NCBI GenBank assembly: GCA_902800925.1
Contig: CADCGD010000002.1
Coordinates: 1-64,000, forward strand
DNA from: an uncultured Bacteroidales bacterium
GTDB taxonomy: Bacteria > Bacteroidota > Bacteroidia > Bacteroidales > Bacteroidaceae
Direction of reading: 5' to 3'
Length of the DNA: 64,000 nt
Shown here: positions 44,489 through 52,138 of the stretch, in pieces
Position numbering within the stretch: position 1 is the stretch's first letter
Layout: every line of letters starts with the position of its first letter
Made by a program: the position numbers and the translations under genes
Notes under the pieces: model-generated
The model's input: the letters and a program-made list of their open reading frames with translations, nothing else
Told to the model about the DNA's origin: nothing
Databases searched by the model: none

Positions 44489-45169
44489 ATGCTTGATTTA
44501 AAAGGAATTCATAAGACATATCCTGGAGTCCAACCCCTTCACGTGTTGAAGGGGGTGGATCTCCATATCTCTGAAGGTGAGCTTGTCAGTATCATGGGAC
44601 CCTCTGGCTCTGGTAAGTCCACCATGTTGAACATCATGGGCATTCTGGATGACTATGATGAGGGAGAATATCATCTTGCCGGTAGATTGGTAAAGAACCT
44701 GACTGAGAAACAGGAAGCACGTTTCCGCAACCAGCTAATAGGCTTTATCTTCCAGTCGTTCAACCTCATCAACTTCAAGAATGCCATGGAGAATGTTGCC
44801 CTGCCGCTGTACTATCGAGGCGTGGGTCGAGAAGAGCGCAACCGACTGGCTATGGAATATCTGGAAAAGGTGGGACTGGCTGAACACTGGCATCATCTGC
44901 CGATGCAGATGTCAGGTGGTCAGCGTCAGCGTGTAGCCATTGCCCGTGCCTTGATTACAAAGCCAAAGATACTGTTGGCCGACGAACCTACCGGCGCTCT
45001 TGACAGTAAGACGACGCAAGAGGTGATGGACATGTTGCGAGCGGTAAATCGTGAACAAGGTCAGACGGTGATTATCGTCACCCACGAACAGGAGATTGCC
45101 GACCAGACAGACCGGCGTATCTTCTTTAAGGATGGGGTAATCCAGAAGGATGAATATAGCAGGACATAA
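44489..45169 (+). CDS. MacB/LolD-type ABC transporter ATPase
   Basis: 226 residues with Walker A GPSGSGKST, Q-loop FQSFNLI, signature SGGQRQRVAIARAL, Walker B ILLADEPTGALDS and switch His (VTHEQEIA). It is of the MacB/LolD/FtsE group, which powers mechanotransmission rather than classical transport through the membrane. It is 16 bases after the synthetase gene and is followed closely by two permeases (3 and 45 bases), an adaptor and a TolC protein, forming a tripartite exporter. The ATPase is separate from the permeases, unlike MacB itself. The substrate is most probably the peptide made by the synthetase (inference from operon position). Confidence 0.95.
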   Translation: MLDLKGIHKTYPGVQPLHVLKGVDLHISEGELVSIMGPSGSGKSTMLNIMGILDDYDEGEYHLAGRLVKNLTEKQEARFRNQLIGFIFQSFNLINFKNAMENVALPLYYRGVGREERNRLAMEYLEKVGLAEHWHHLPMQMSGGQRQRVAIARALITKPKILLADEPTGALDSKTTQEVMDMLRAVNREQGQTVIIVTHEQEIADQTDRRIFFKDGVIQKDEYSRT

Positions 45170-45172
45170 GAT

Positions 45173-46399
45173 ATGGGAGAACTATTCGATGAAGTGTTGA
45201 CTGCTATGAAGAGCAACCGCTTGCGCATTGCGCTAACGGGGTTCTCTATCGCCTGGGGTATGTTTATCCTGGTGGTACTATTGGGCTCGTCAGGCGGTTT
45301 TCAACGTGGTCTCTACAAAACCTTCCATCTTGACATCAGCCAGATTGTAAGAATCAATGCAGGTAAGACCGTGATGGCGTGGCAGGGTATGGACAAGGGA
45401 CGTCAGCTGAAACTGAATATCGCTGATGCTCAGGCTATTGAGCAGAGTAACATTCAGCATATCCAACGTGTCTGTCCTATGGCTATACAGAAATCAGAGG
45501 TGGCGAGGGGCAAAAATCACATCAAGGTGCTTGTCACGGGAGCTGGCGAAGATTACCTGCCTGTTGACTATCGCGTGTTGACTGCAGGAAGAGACATTAA
45601 TGCCAATGACCTTGAACAGCGAACCAAGACCTGTATCATTAATGAGCGCCTGGCTCGTCAGCTGTTCCAAGACAAAAGCCCCATTGGCCAGATAGTGACC
45701 ATAGACGATTTGGCGTTTACCGTGATTGGTGTATGCAAGAGCACGCTGAATGACGATATGGAACTGGTTGCTTATATGCCTTTGTCAACGATGCAGGGAG
45801 TATATTATCCTGATGGCACGATTAATGGCATCAACATCATTGTTGAGGACCTGGAATCGGCCGAGCATAACGAGCACTTGGAGCGTGAGCTGCACGACCT
45901 GCTGGCAGTGCGACTGGGATGTAGTCCCAAGGACTATAAGGGCATCATCGTTAACAACTCCTACGAACAGATTCTCAGTACCAGGAAGATGATTGCCGCT
46001 ATTGGCATCTTCGTGTGGATTATCGGTATCGCGACCCTTATTGCTGGTATCGTTGGCGTTAGCAACATCATGCTCATTACCATTAAGGAACGCACACGCG
46101 AATTGGGAGTTCGCAAGGCGATGGGTGCCAGCAACGAGCACATCATCACGATGGTGCTGCTGGAGTCGGTTATTATTACCCTCATCTTCGGTTACATCGG
46201 AATGATGCTTGGCGTTGGACTGACACAGTTGCTCAACAGCGCCTTGGGAACGGCCATCCCCATGTTCCAGAACCCCACCGTGGATTTCTGGCCCATCATG
46301 GGATGCAACTTCATTATGGTGCTCGCAGGACTCATAGCAGGATATGTTCCTGCCAAGCGTGCTGTCAGCATCAAGCTCGTGGAGGCTCTGATGTCATAG
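45173..46399 (+). CDS. MacB/FtsX-type ABC permease, first of a pair
   Basis: 408 residues: an N-terminal membrane helix (RIALTGFSIAWGMFILVVLLG), a large periplasmic MacB-PCD domain (about 45-280) and three C-terminal helices in the FtsX domain (IFVWIIGIATLIAGIVGVSNIMLI, SVIITLIFGYIGMMLGVGL, FIMVLAGLIAGYVPAKRA). The cytoplasmic loop IKERTRELGVRKAMGAS is the coupling element for the ATPase. Together with the second permease it should form a heterodimer on an ATPase homodimer. It starts three bases after the ATPase gene. Confidence 0.93.
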   Translation: MGELFDEVLTAMKSNRLRIALTGFSIAWGMFILVVLLGSSGGFQRGLYKTFHLDISQIVRINAGKTVMAWQGMDKGRQLKLNIADAQAIEQSNIQHIQRVCPMAIQKSEVARGKNHIKVLVTGAGEDYLPVDYRVLTAGRDINANDLEQRTKTCIINERLARQLFQDKSPIGQIVTIDDLAFTVIGVCKSTLNDDMELVAYMPLSTMQGVYYPDGTINGINIIVEDLESAEHNEHLERELHDLLAVRLGCSPKDYKGIIVNNSYEQILSTRKMIAAIGIFVWIIGIATLIAGIVGVSNIMLITIKERTRELGVRKAMGASNEHIITMVLLESVIITLIFGYIGMMLGVGLTQLLNSALGTAIPMFQNPTVDFWPIMGCNFIMVLAGLIAGYVPAKRAVSIKLVEALMS

Positions 46400-46402
46400 T
46401 AA

Positions 46403-46444
46403 GTTTCAGGTTTCAAGATTCAAGTTACAAGTTTCAAGTTACAA
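46403..46444 (+). repeat. TTTCAAGTTACAAG direct repeats between the two permease genes
   Basis: Units of CAAGATTCAAGTTACAAGTTTCAAGTTACA fill the gap. Simple tandem repeat with no gene. Confidence 0.75.
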
Positions 46445-47713
46445 ATGATTGATAAAGATTTCTGGCAGGAAGTACTGCAAACCATACGACAGCAGAAATG
46501 GCGTTCGCTGATGACCGCTTTCGGCATTTTCTGGGGACTGCTCATGCTGATGTTCCTGATAGGTGCCGGTGTTGGATTCCAGGAAGGCATTGTAGGACAG
46601 CTGAAACAGATGCCCGCCAATTCTGCTGCCTATGCGATAGACGCGACCACTATAGCCTATAATGGCTTGGAACGTGGCCGTTCGTGGCACATTGAGTTTA
46701 AGGATGTAGAAGCCATTCAGGCGGAATATCCTGGAGCAGTCAAGCAAGCTGTCTATGTCAAGTTCCTTCCGTCAGCTGACAGCACGCTGACCGTTTCTTC
46801 CGCCAATGCTACCGACGAACTTGTCGTGGCAGGCGTATCACCATTTCTTGCCACCATGTCTCCCCAGCGAATTGTTGCAGGCAGATATATCAACGGGTTT
46901 GACTGCGACGAGCGTCGTAAGGTGTGCGTCATCGGTAATCAGGTGGCCAAGACACTTTTCCCTGATGACGAATCCCCTGTCGGACAAAGCATCAATATCG
47001 CAGGCACCTCCTACGATATCGTTGGTGTTACCAAGAAGACGAACGACATGGTGAACCTTGGCCCCCACGAGTCCAAGTCCGTGTTCCTACCCATTACCAC
47101 GGCCCAGTATGTGTTCAACGCAGTAGGGCAGGCAGACAGAATGTTTCTCGTGCTTGATGACAAATATCCTTCTGGCGAATACTACAAGCCTATTGATGCC
47201 ATCATCCGTCAGCGCCATCAGATTCATCCTGACGACGATGTCGCATTGATGTCCAGCGACTTGAAAAGTCAGCTCAACCAGTTTGACATCATGATAGGTG
47301 GTGTCAACGCCCTAGTATGGCTCGTGGGCTTGGGAACGCTGTTGGCCGGTCTTATTGGCATCTCGAACATTATGATGATTACCGTTAAGGAGCGCACCCA
47401 GGAGATTGGTGTGCGCCGTGCATTGGGTGCCGAACCTTGGACCATCATTAAGCAGATTATGTGTGAAAGTCTGATGCTCACATTAGCCGCTGGCATTGTC
47501 GGTATTATTGCCGGTGTCTGGGGACTCTATGCCGTGAACCGAATGACTGCGGCATCAATGGGAGACGGAGGATTCTTTACCAATCCGCACGTCCCGTTTA
47601 TTCCGGCTATTGCCGCATTGATCATTTTGATTATCGGTGGCCTGTTTGCGGGATTTGTTCCTGCCAAACGCGCCATGGCTATCAAGGCTATTGAGGCACT
47701 ACGCGAAGAGTAA
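46445..47713 (+). CDS. MacB/FtsX-type ABC permease, second of a pair
   Basis: 422 residues with the same layout as its neighbour: first helix SLMTAFGIFWGLLMLMFLIGAGVGF, periplasmic domain, then ALVWLVGLGTLLAGLIGISNIMMI with the coupling loop VKERTQEIGVRRALGAEPW, and two last helices ending GGLFAGFVPAKRAMAIKAIEALRE. The residues around the loop are very similar to the first permease, pointing to an old duplication, while the periplasmic parts differ. It probably pairs with the first permease and the ATPase at 44489. Confidence 0.93.
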   Translation: MIDKDFWQEVLQTIRQQKWRSLMTAFGIFWGLLMLMFLIGAGVGFQEGIVGQLKQMPANSAAYAIDATTIAYNGLERGRSWHIEFKDVEAIQAEYPGAVKQAVYVKFLPSADSTLTVSSANATDELVVAGVSPFLATMSPQRIVAGRYINGFDCDERRKVCVIGNQVAKTLFPDDESPVGQSINIAGTSYDIVGVTKKTNDMVNLGPHESKSVFLPITTAQYVFNAVGQADRMFLVLDDKYPSGEYYKPIDAIIRQRHQIHPDDDVALMSSDLKSQLNQFDIMIGGVNALVWLVGLGTLLAGLIGISNIMMITVKERTQEIGVRRALGAEPWTIIKQIMCESLMLTLAAGIVGIIAGVWGLYAVNRMTAASMGDGGFFTNPHVPFIPAIAALIILIIGGLFAGFVPAKRAMAIKAIEALREE

Positions 47714-47714
47714 T

Positions 47715-47745
47715 GGAGAATGGACAATTGATAATGGAGAATAAG
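47715..47745 (+). repeat. GGAGAATGGACAATTGATAATGGAGAAT repeat
   Basis: Short direct repeat (ATGGAGAAT-like units around ACAATTGATAAT) between permease 2 and the adaptor gene. Related in sequence to the AATTGA repeat at the clpA end. Confidence 0.65.
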
Positions 47746-47768
47746 AATAAAAACAAATAGATAAAACA

Positions 47769-48872
47769 ATGAAAAAAGTACTGAAAACTGGTGGATGGGT
47801 CCTGGTAGGACTGTTTGTCATCTACACCTTCTACTTCCTTTGGAAACAATCACAGCCGGCTCCGGTAGTTTATGAACTTGTGAAGCCCGAACAGCGCGAC
47901 ATCCTGCAGCAAACCATTGCTACTGGCACTCTTGAGGCACGCAACCAGGTGGAGCTGAAGCCTCAGATTACCGGTGTCGTCACGTCGCTGCGCGTACAGG
48001 CCGGACAGACCATCAATGCCGGCGACCTTGTAGCTACCATTCGCGTCATTCCCGACATGAACCAGCTCACCCAGGCTCAGAGTTCTGTGGAGTCAGCACG
48101 TATAGCCCTTGATGAGGTGACCCGTGAGGCCGCCCGTACCCAGCGCCTTTTCGACAAAGGGGTAGTAAGTCAGGAAGAGAACGAGCAACAGCAGAACCGT
48201 CTGGCCACGGCCAAGGACAACCTCAAGGCTGCAGAGGCACAGGTAGAGGTTATCAAGCGAGGCTCCAGCGATCGTGCCGGCAATGTCAACACCACCGAGG
48301 TGCGCTCTACTATGCGTGGCGTGGTACTGAATGTTCCCGTCAAGGAGGGCACCTCTGTCAGCGGTTCCTCTGCGTTCTCGCAGGGCACTACCATTGCCAC
48401 CGTTGCTGACATGAAAGACATCATTTTCCATGGTAACATCGACGAGACAGAAGTGGCTAAGCTCCATACGGGCATGAAGGTAACGCTGATTCCTGGCTCT
48501 ATGCAGAATGTGAAGATTCCTGCCACGCTCGACTACATCTCGCCGGAGGGCACCCTCGTGAATGGCGCTAAGATGTTTGAGTTGAAGGCTACTGCCACTA
48601 TTCCTGAGGGCGTCGAGATTCGCTCTGGCTACAGCGTCAATGCCAATATCACGCTCAGCGAAGCCCGTCAGGCACTCTCCATCAACGAGACCTGCGTAGA
48701 GTTCGAAGACGGCAAGGCCTATGTCTATCGTCTCACCTCGGCTGAAAAAGATGTCGAGAACCAGAAGTGGGAGCGCATCCCTGTCGAGTTGGGCATCTCT
48801 GATGGCGTATATGTCGTTGTGAAGTCTGGCGTCAGCACTACCGACCTTCTCCGTGGAATCCTGAAAAATTGA
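47769..48872 (+). CDS. Periplasmic adaptor (HlyD/MacA-type membrane fusion protein)
   Basis: 367 residues: an N-terminal anchor helix (TGGWVLVGLFVIYTFYFLW), a lipoyl half with GTLEARNQVELKPQITGVV, an alpha hairpin (about 95-175, coiled coil with heptad-like AQSSVESARIALDEVTREAARTQ), the second lipoyl half VRSTMRGVVLNVPVKEGTSV, then beta-barrel and membrane-proximal domains. It bridges the inner-membrane permeases with the TolC channel that follows. It overlaps the tolC-like reading frame only by a TTG alternative start; the ATG of that gene is five bases downstream. Confidence 0.93.
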   Translation: MKKVLKTGGWVLVGLFVIYTFYFLWKQSQPAPVVYELVKPEQRDILQQTIATGTLEARNQVELKPQITGVVTSLRVQAGQTINAGDLVATIRVIPDMNQLTQAQSSVESARIALDEVTREAARTQRLFDKGVVSQEENEQQQNRLATAKDNLKAAEAQVEVIKRGSSDRAGNVNTTEVRSTMRGVVLNVPVKEGTSVSGSSAFSQGTTIATVADMKDIIFHGNIDETEVAKLHTGMKVTLIPGSMQNVKIPATLDYISPEGTLVNGAKMFELKATATIPEGVEIRSGYSVNANITLSEARQALSINETCVEFEDGKAYVYRLTSAEKDVENQKWERIPVELGISDGVYVVVKSGVSTTDLLRGILKN

Positions 48873-48877
48873 AAGTA

Positions 48878-50191
48878 ATGAAAAAACTCTTAGTTCTGTT
48901 TATTGCGACTCTGTCGCAACTTTCCCCGTCTCTTGCGCAGCGGCAGTGGACGCTCGACGAGTGTATAGCCTATGCTGTCGACCACAACATCAATATCCAG
49001 CAGCGGGAACTTGACATCAAAAAGAGCCAGGTAAAGCTCGAGACCAGCAGTAATGCCTGGCTGCCTGAGGTCAGCGCACATCTGGGCGAGCAGTTCAGCT
49101 TCGGCAACTATAACTCCACTACGGGCTCTTTAACAAGCCCTACCGTGGCCGAAAACAACGACCTTGCATACACCACCGGTGGTGTTACTGCCACTATGAA
49201 CCTGTTTGACGGCTTCAAGACCACGAGTCAGAAACGTGCCGACCGCTTTTCGCTCGATGCAGCAACGGCTAACCTCGAGAAAGCCCGTAAGGACATCGGC
49301 ATTCAGATTGCCGTTCGTTACCTGGAGTGCCTCTGCTACAAAAGCATGGTCGATGTGGCCCTTTCACAGTTGGAAGTCAGCAAGAAGTTGTGCCAACGAG
49401 CCGCAACGCTCGTCGAAGACGGCAAACGTCCACTCAGCGAATTGAAAGATGTGGAAGCCTCTGTCGCTTCTGACGAATACACGTTGGCCAAGGCCAAGGG
49501 CGACCTCACGCTGTCGCTTGCCAACCTGGCCCAGATGCTGAACCTGCCCAGCACCGACGACTTTGATGTTGCGCCTATCGAGGAGCCGTCAGCCACTCCT
49601 GCCGCCCTCGACTATGATGGCGTCGTAGAGCGCTGGCCCTCCATCCTTGCTGCCAAGTCGTCCATCGAGTCCAGCAAGGCACAGCTCAAGGTGGCCCGTT
49701 CCGGCTACTATCCCACGCTCTATTTCGAGGGCTATGTCAAGTCCTATTACGTCAACATGTTCCATACAGACATCGGGTGGGGTGGTTTCAATAAGCAGTT
49801 CTTCGACAGCAATCTGAACGAGGTTCTCGGTCTGCACTTGAGCATCCCCATCTTCAACCGCTTCCAGACGCGTAGCAATATCCGTTCCGCTAAACTCAAC
49901 CTAATGGAACAGCAGCTGGCGCTCGATGATGCTCGTCAGAACCTGCGCACGGAGATGCAAAAGGCCAGCACCAACACCAAGGTTGCCCTCGACAAGTTGG
50001 AAGCAGCCAAGAAAGCTGTCAATGCTGCTGCCGTCAGTGTCAGCTATGAACAGGAGCGCTACGATGCAGGTCGCAGTAGCGTGTTCGACCTCATCAATGC
50101 CCAGCAAAAACATCTGAAGGCTAGTCAGGATGCAGTTCAGGCGAAGTACGAATACTTCATCCGCCAGCGCATTCTCGACTTCTACCAGTAA
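48878..50191 (+). CDS. TolC-family outer membrane channel
   Basis: 437 residues from ATG 48878 with a cleavable signal (MKKLLVLFIATLSQLSPSLA). An overlapping TTG at 48869 would only lengthen the signal. Two copies of the outer membrane efflux protein repeat are visible, each with a long helix (LDECIAYAVDHNINIQQRELDIKKSQ; DARQNLRTEMQKASTNTKVALDKLEAAKKA), plus the usual GRSSVFDLINAQQ segment near the end. It completes the tripartite exporter of the operon. It ends 12 bases before the phosphopantetheinyl transferase. Confidence 0.93.
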   Translation: MKKLLVLFIATLSQLSPSLAQRQWTLDECIAYAVDHNINIQQRELDIKKSQVKLETSSNAWLPEVSAHLGEQFSFGNYNSTTGSLTSPTVAENNDLAYTTGGVTATMNLFDGFKTTSQKRADRFSLDAATANLEKARKDIGIQIAVRYLECLCYKSMVDVALSQLEVSKKLCQRAATLVEDGKRPLSELKDVEASVASDEYTLAKAKGDLTLSLANLAQMLNLPSTDDFDVAPIEEPSATPAALDYDGVVERWPSILAAKSSIESSKAQLKVARSGYYPTLYFEGYVKSYYVNMFHTDIGWGGFNKQFFDSNLNEVLGLHLSIPIFNRFQTRSNIRSAKLNLMEQQLALDDARQNLRTEMQKASTNTKVALDKLEAAKKAVNAAAVSVSYEQERYDAGRSSVFDLINAQQKHLKASQDAVQAKYEYFIRQRILDFYQ

Positions 50192-50203
50192 CCCCTTTCC
50201 TCC

Positions 50204-50830
50204 GTGTATCTTCAGGTCTTTGATCATCCGCAGGACGTCACTCAGGAGGAACTTCAACAGGACCTTCTTCTGCTTCCAGAATGGAGGCGGCAGAAGGCCT
50301 TGTCGTATCGTTTCCTCATTGATCAGGTGCTTTGCGCCAAGGCCTACCTGCTCTTGAAGAATGGACTGAAAGAGGTTTATGGCATTACTGGAAATCCTGT
50401 GTTCGAGTATGTCAAACACGAGAAACCCGTCTTGCGCGACTATCCCGACATCCACTTCAATCTGAGTCATTGCCATCGAGGCATCATGTGTGTCATTGAC
50501 GACATGCCCATCGGTTGCGACATCGAAGAGATTGAAAGCACGCTCGACATCGACTTGTGTCATGTCTGCTTTAATGACAGCGAGGTGGCCGGAATCACCT
50601 CCGCTGCAGATCCCTGCGTAGCGTTCACCAAGCTGTGGACCATGAAAGAGGCTGTGCTGAAACTCACGGGCGACGGCATCAGTGACGACCTGCCTAAACT
50701 CTTTGATGGTGACCTCCTGCAGCGTGTACACTTCCAGACAGTTGTCGACCGCAACAACGGCTTTGTCTATACTATTTGTCAAGACAGCCTGAAAAGCACC
50801 CATTATCAGCCTAATACAATCCCGTATTAG
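50204..50830 (+). CDS. Sfp-type 4'-phosphopantetheinyl transferase
   Basis: 208 residues beginning at GTG 50204 (MYLQVFDHPQDV). The three family motifs are present: FNLSHC (ppt-1), GCDIEEIES (Mg-binding D and E) and FTKLWTMKEAVLKLTG (WxxKEA). The enzyme transfers phosphopantetheine from CoA to the serine of carrier domains, and is needed to activate the five carrier domains of the synthetase. It is the last gene of the operon, which therefore carries its own activating enzyme. At about 208 residues it is the compact Sfp form. The end of the gene lies inside an inverted repeat. Confidence 0.93.
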   Translation: MYLQVFDHPQDVTQEELQQDLLLLPEWRRQKALSYRFLIDQVLCAKAYLLLKNGLKEVYGITGNPVFEYVKHEKPVLRDYPDIHFNLSHCHRGIMCVIDDMPIGCDIEEIESTLDIDLCHVCFNDSEVAGITSAADPCVAFTKLWTMKEAVLKLTGDGISDDLPKLFDGDLLQRVHFQTVVDRNNGFVYTICQDSLKSTHYQPNTIPY

Positions 50831-50834
50831 GCTG
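50807..50834 (+). terminator. Hairpin overlapping the transferase stop codon
   Basis: CAGCCTAATAC, loop AATCCC, GTATTAGGCTG: a perfect 11-base stem that contains the stop codon (50828-50830). No T-run follows, so a rho-independent terminator is unproven. A broken third arm (GTATTAGCCTG) lies at 50845-50855. Confidence 0.5.
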
Positions 50835-50916
50835 AGCCACACGCGTATTAGCCTGTCTTGTAAAGGATACAAAGGGGGCATCCTCACTTTTTCTACAAAA
50901 AATATATTCATTTTTC

Positions 50917-50948
50917 TTTGGTATTTTGCTCGCTTAGTTGTACCTTTG
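50917..50948 (+). promoter_or_regulatory. Promoter of the flavodiiron gene
   Basis: TTTG at 50917-50920, 20 bases, TACCTTTG at 50941-50948: an exact match to the Bacteroidetes consensus. The 5' leader would be about 20 bases to the ATG at 50975. Confidence 0.8.
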
Positions 50949-50974
50949 CAAAATAAAGATAAACGAATTAAACT

Positions 50975-52138
50975 ATGAATATGATAAGCGAAACCATCAA
51001 GTATATCGGCGTGGATGATCTCGACATCGATCTTTTCGAGAGTCAGTATGTGGTGCCTGAGGGCATGAGTTATAATTCCTATCTCATTGATGATGAGAAG
51101 ATTGCTGTGCTTGATACGGCCGATCGTCGTAAGGGCGAGGATTGGAAAAAGAACCTGACGGCAGCTCTGAATGGACGCCAGCCGGACTATTTGGTGGTTC
51201 ACCACATGGAGCCTGACCACTCGGCACTCATCGCTTGGATGCTGGAGACCTATCCTAATGTGCAACTGGTGTGCAGTGCCCAGGCCGTCAAGATGCTGTC
51301 CAACTTCTTTGAGGGCATAGATTTTACAGGGCGTGTGATGACTGTCAAGGAGGGAGATACACTCTCATTGGGCAAGCATGAGCTAAAGTTTATTGCTGCA
51401 GGAATGGTGCACTGGCCCGAGGTTATCATGAGTTATGACAGTATGGACAAGGTGCTCTTCAGCGCTGATGCTTTTGGAAAGTTTGGCGCACTGGTCAACG
51501 AGACTGACGACTGGGCTTGCGAGGCGCGTCGCTATTACTTTAATATTTGTGGTAAATATGGTGTGCAGGTGCAGGGCGTCCTCAGGAAGACGGCTGCTCT
51601 GGACGTTCAGACCATCTGTCCACTGCATGGCCCTGTGCTGAAGGGAGAACCTTTAGCAGCAGCTTTAAAACTCTATGATACCTGGAGCAAATATGAGCCT
51701 GAGAGCGAGGGTATATTGATAGCCTACGCCAGCATTCATGGTGGCACAGCTAAGGCTGCTGAGCGCTTAGGCGAGATACTGCGTGAGAAAGGTGTTAAGA
51801 AGGTCGTAGTAAGCGATCTGAGTCGTGAGGATATGGCTGAGGTCATTGAGGATGCCTTCCGTTATCCCACGATTGTTGTAGCCGCCTCTAGCTACGATGC
51901 TGGCGTGTTCCCCGTGATGCACGACTTCCTGTATCACCTACAAATCAAGAACTACCAGAAGCGCAAGTTCGGTATCATTGAGAACGGCAGTTGGGCACCA
52001 ACAGCAGGTAAGGTGATGAAGGGCATGATAGAAGCCCTGAAGGACTGCGAAATCGTAGAGCCCATGGTCACCATCCGCTCGCGCATGAAGGCAGGCGATG
52101 AAGCCCTGCTGGAGCAGTTGGCCGACAGTCTGATTTAA
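50975..52138 (+). CDS. FprA-family flavodiiron protein
   Basis: 387 residues (a second ATG follows at 50981). The N-terminal metallo-beta-lactamase-like half carries the diiron ligands in HHMEPDHS, with MVHWPEV, SADAFGKFG and CPLHGPV completing the site. The C-terminal half from about 245 is a flavodoxin domain (LIAYASIHGGTAKAAE with the FMN loop, VVAASSYDAGVFP, IIENGSWAPTAG). Such enzymes reduce O2 or NO to water or N2O with electrons from rubredoxin or reduced flavoproteins, protecting anaerobes. No rubredoxin domain is attached. A clear promoter lies 27 bases upstream. It converges with the minus-strand kinase gene, overlapping by four bases. Confidence 0.93.
   Translation: MNMISETIKYIGVDDLDIDLFESQYVVPEGMSYNSYLIDDEKIAVLDTADRRKGEDWKKNLTAALNGRQPDYLVVHHMEPDHSALIAWMLETYPNVQLVCSAQAVKMLSNFFEGIDFTGRVMTVKEGDTLSLGKHELKFIAAGMVHWPEVIMSYDSMDKVLFSADAFGKFGALVNETDDWACEARRYYFNICGKYGVQVQGVLRKTAALDVQTICPLHGPVLKGEPLAAALKLYDTWSKYEPESEGILIAYASIHGGTAKAAERLGEILREKGVKKVVVSDLSREDMAEVIEDAFRYPTIVVAASSYDAGVFPVMHDFLYHLQIKNYQKRKFGIIENGSWAPTAGKVMKGMIEALKDCEIVEPMVTIRSRMKAGDEALLEQLADSLI

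Noticed and set aside
50807..50834. Strong rho-independent terminator after the peptide cluster
   Set aside because: The stem is perfect but no T-run follows, so it is kept only as a hairpin of moderate confidence.
49901..51265. Long antisense open frame of 454 codons across the TolC, transferase and flavodiiron genes
   Set aside because: It lies opposite three well-supported genes, has no recognisable domain and crosses a clear promoter. It is a codon-usage shadow.
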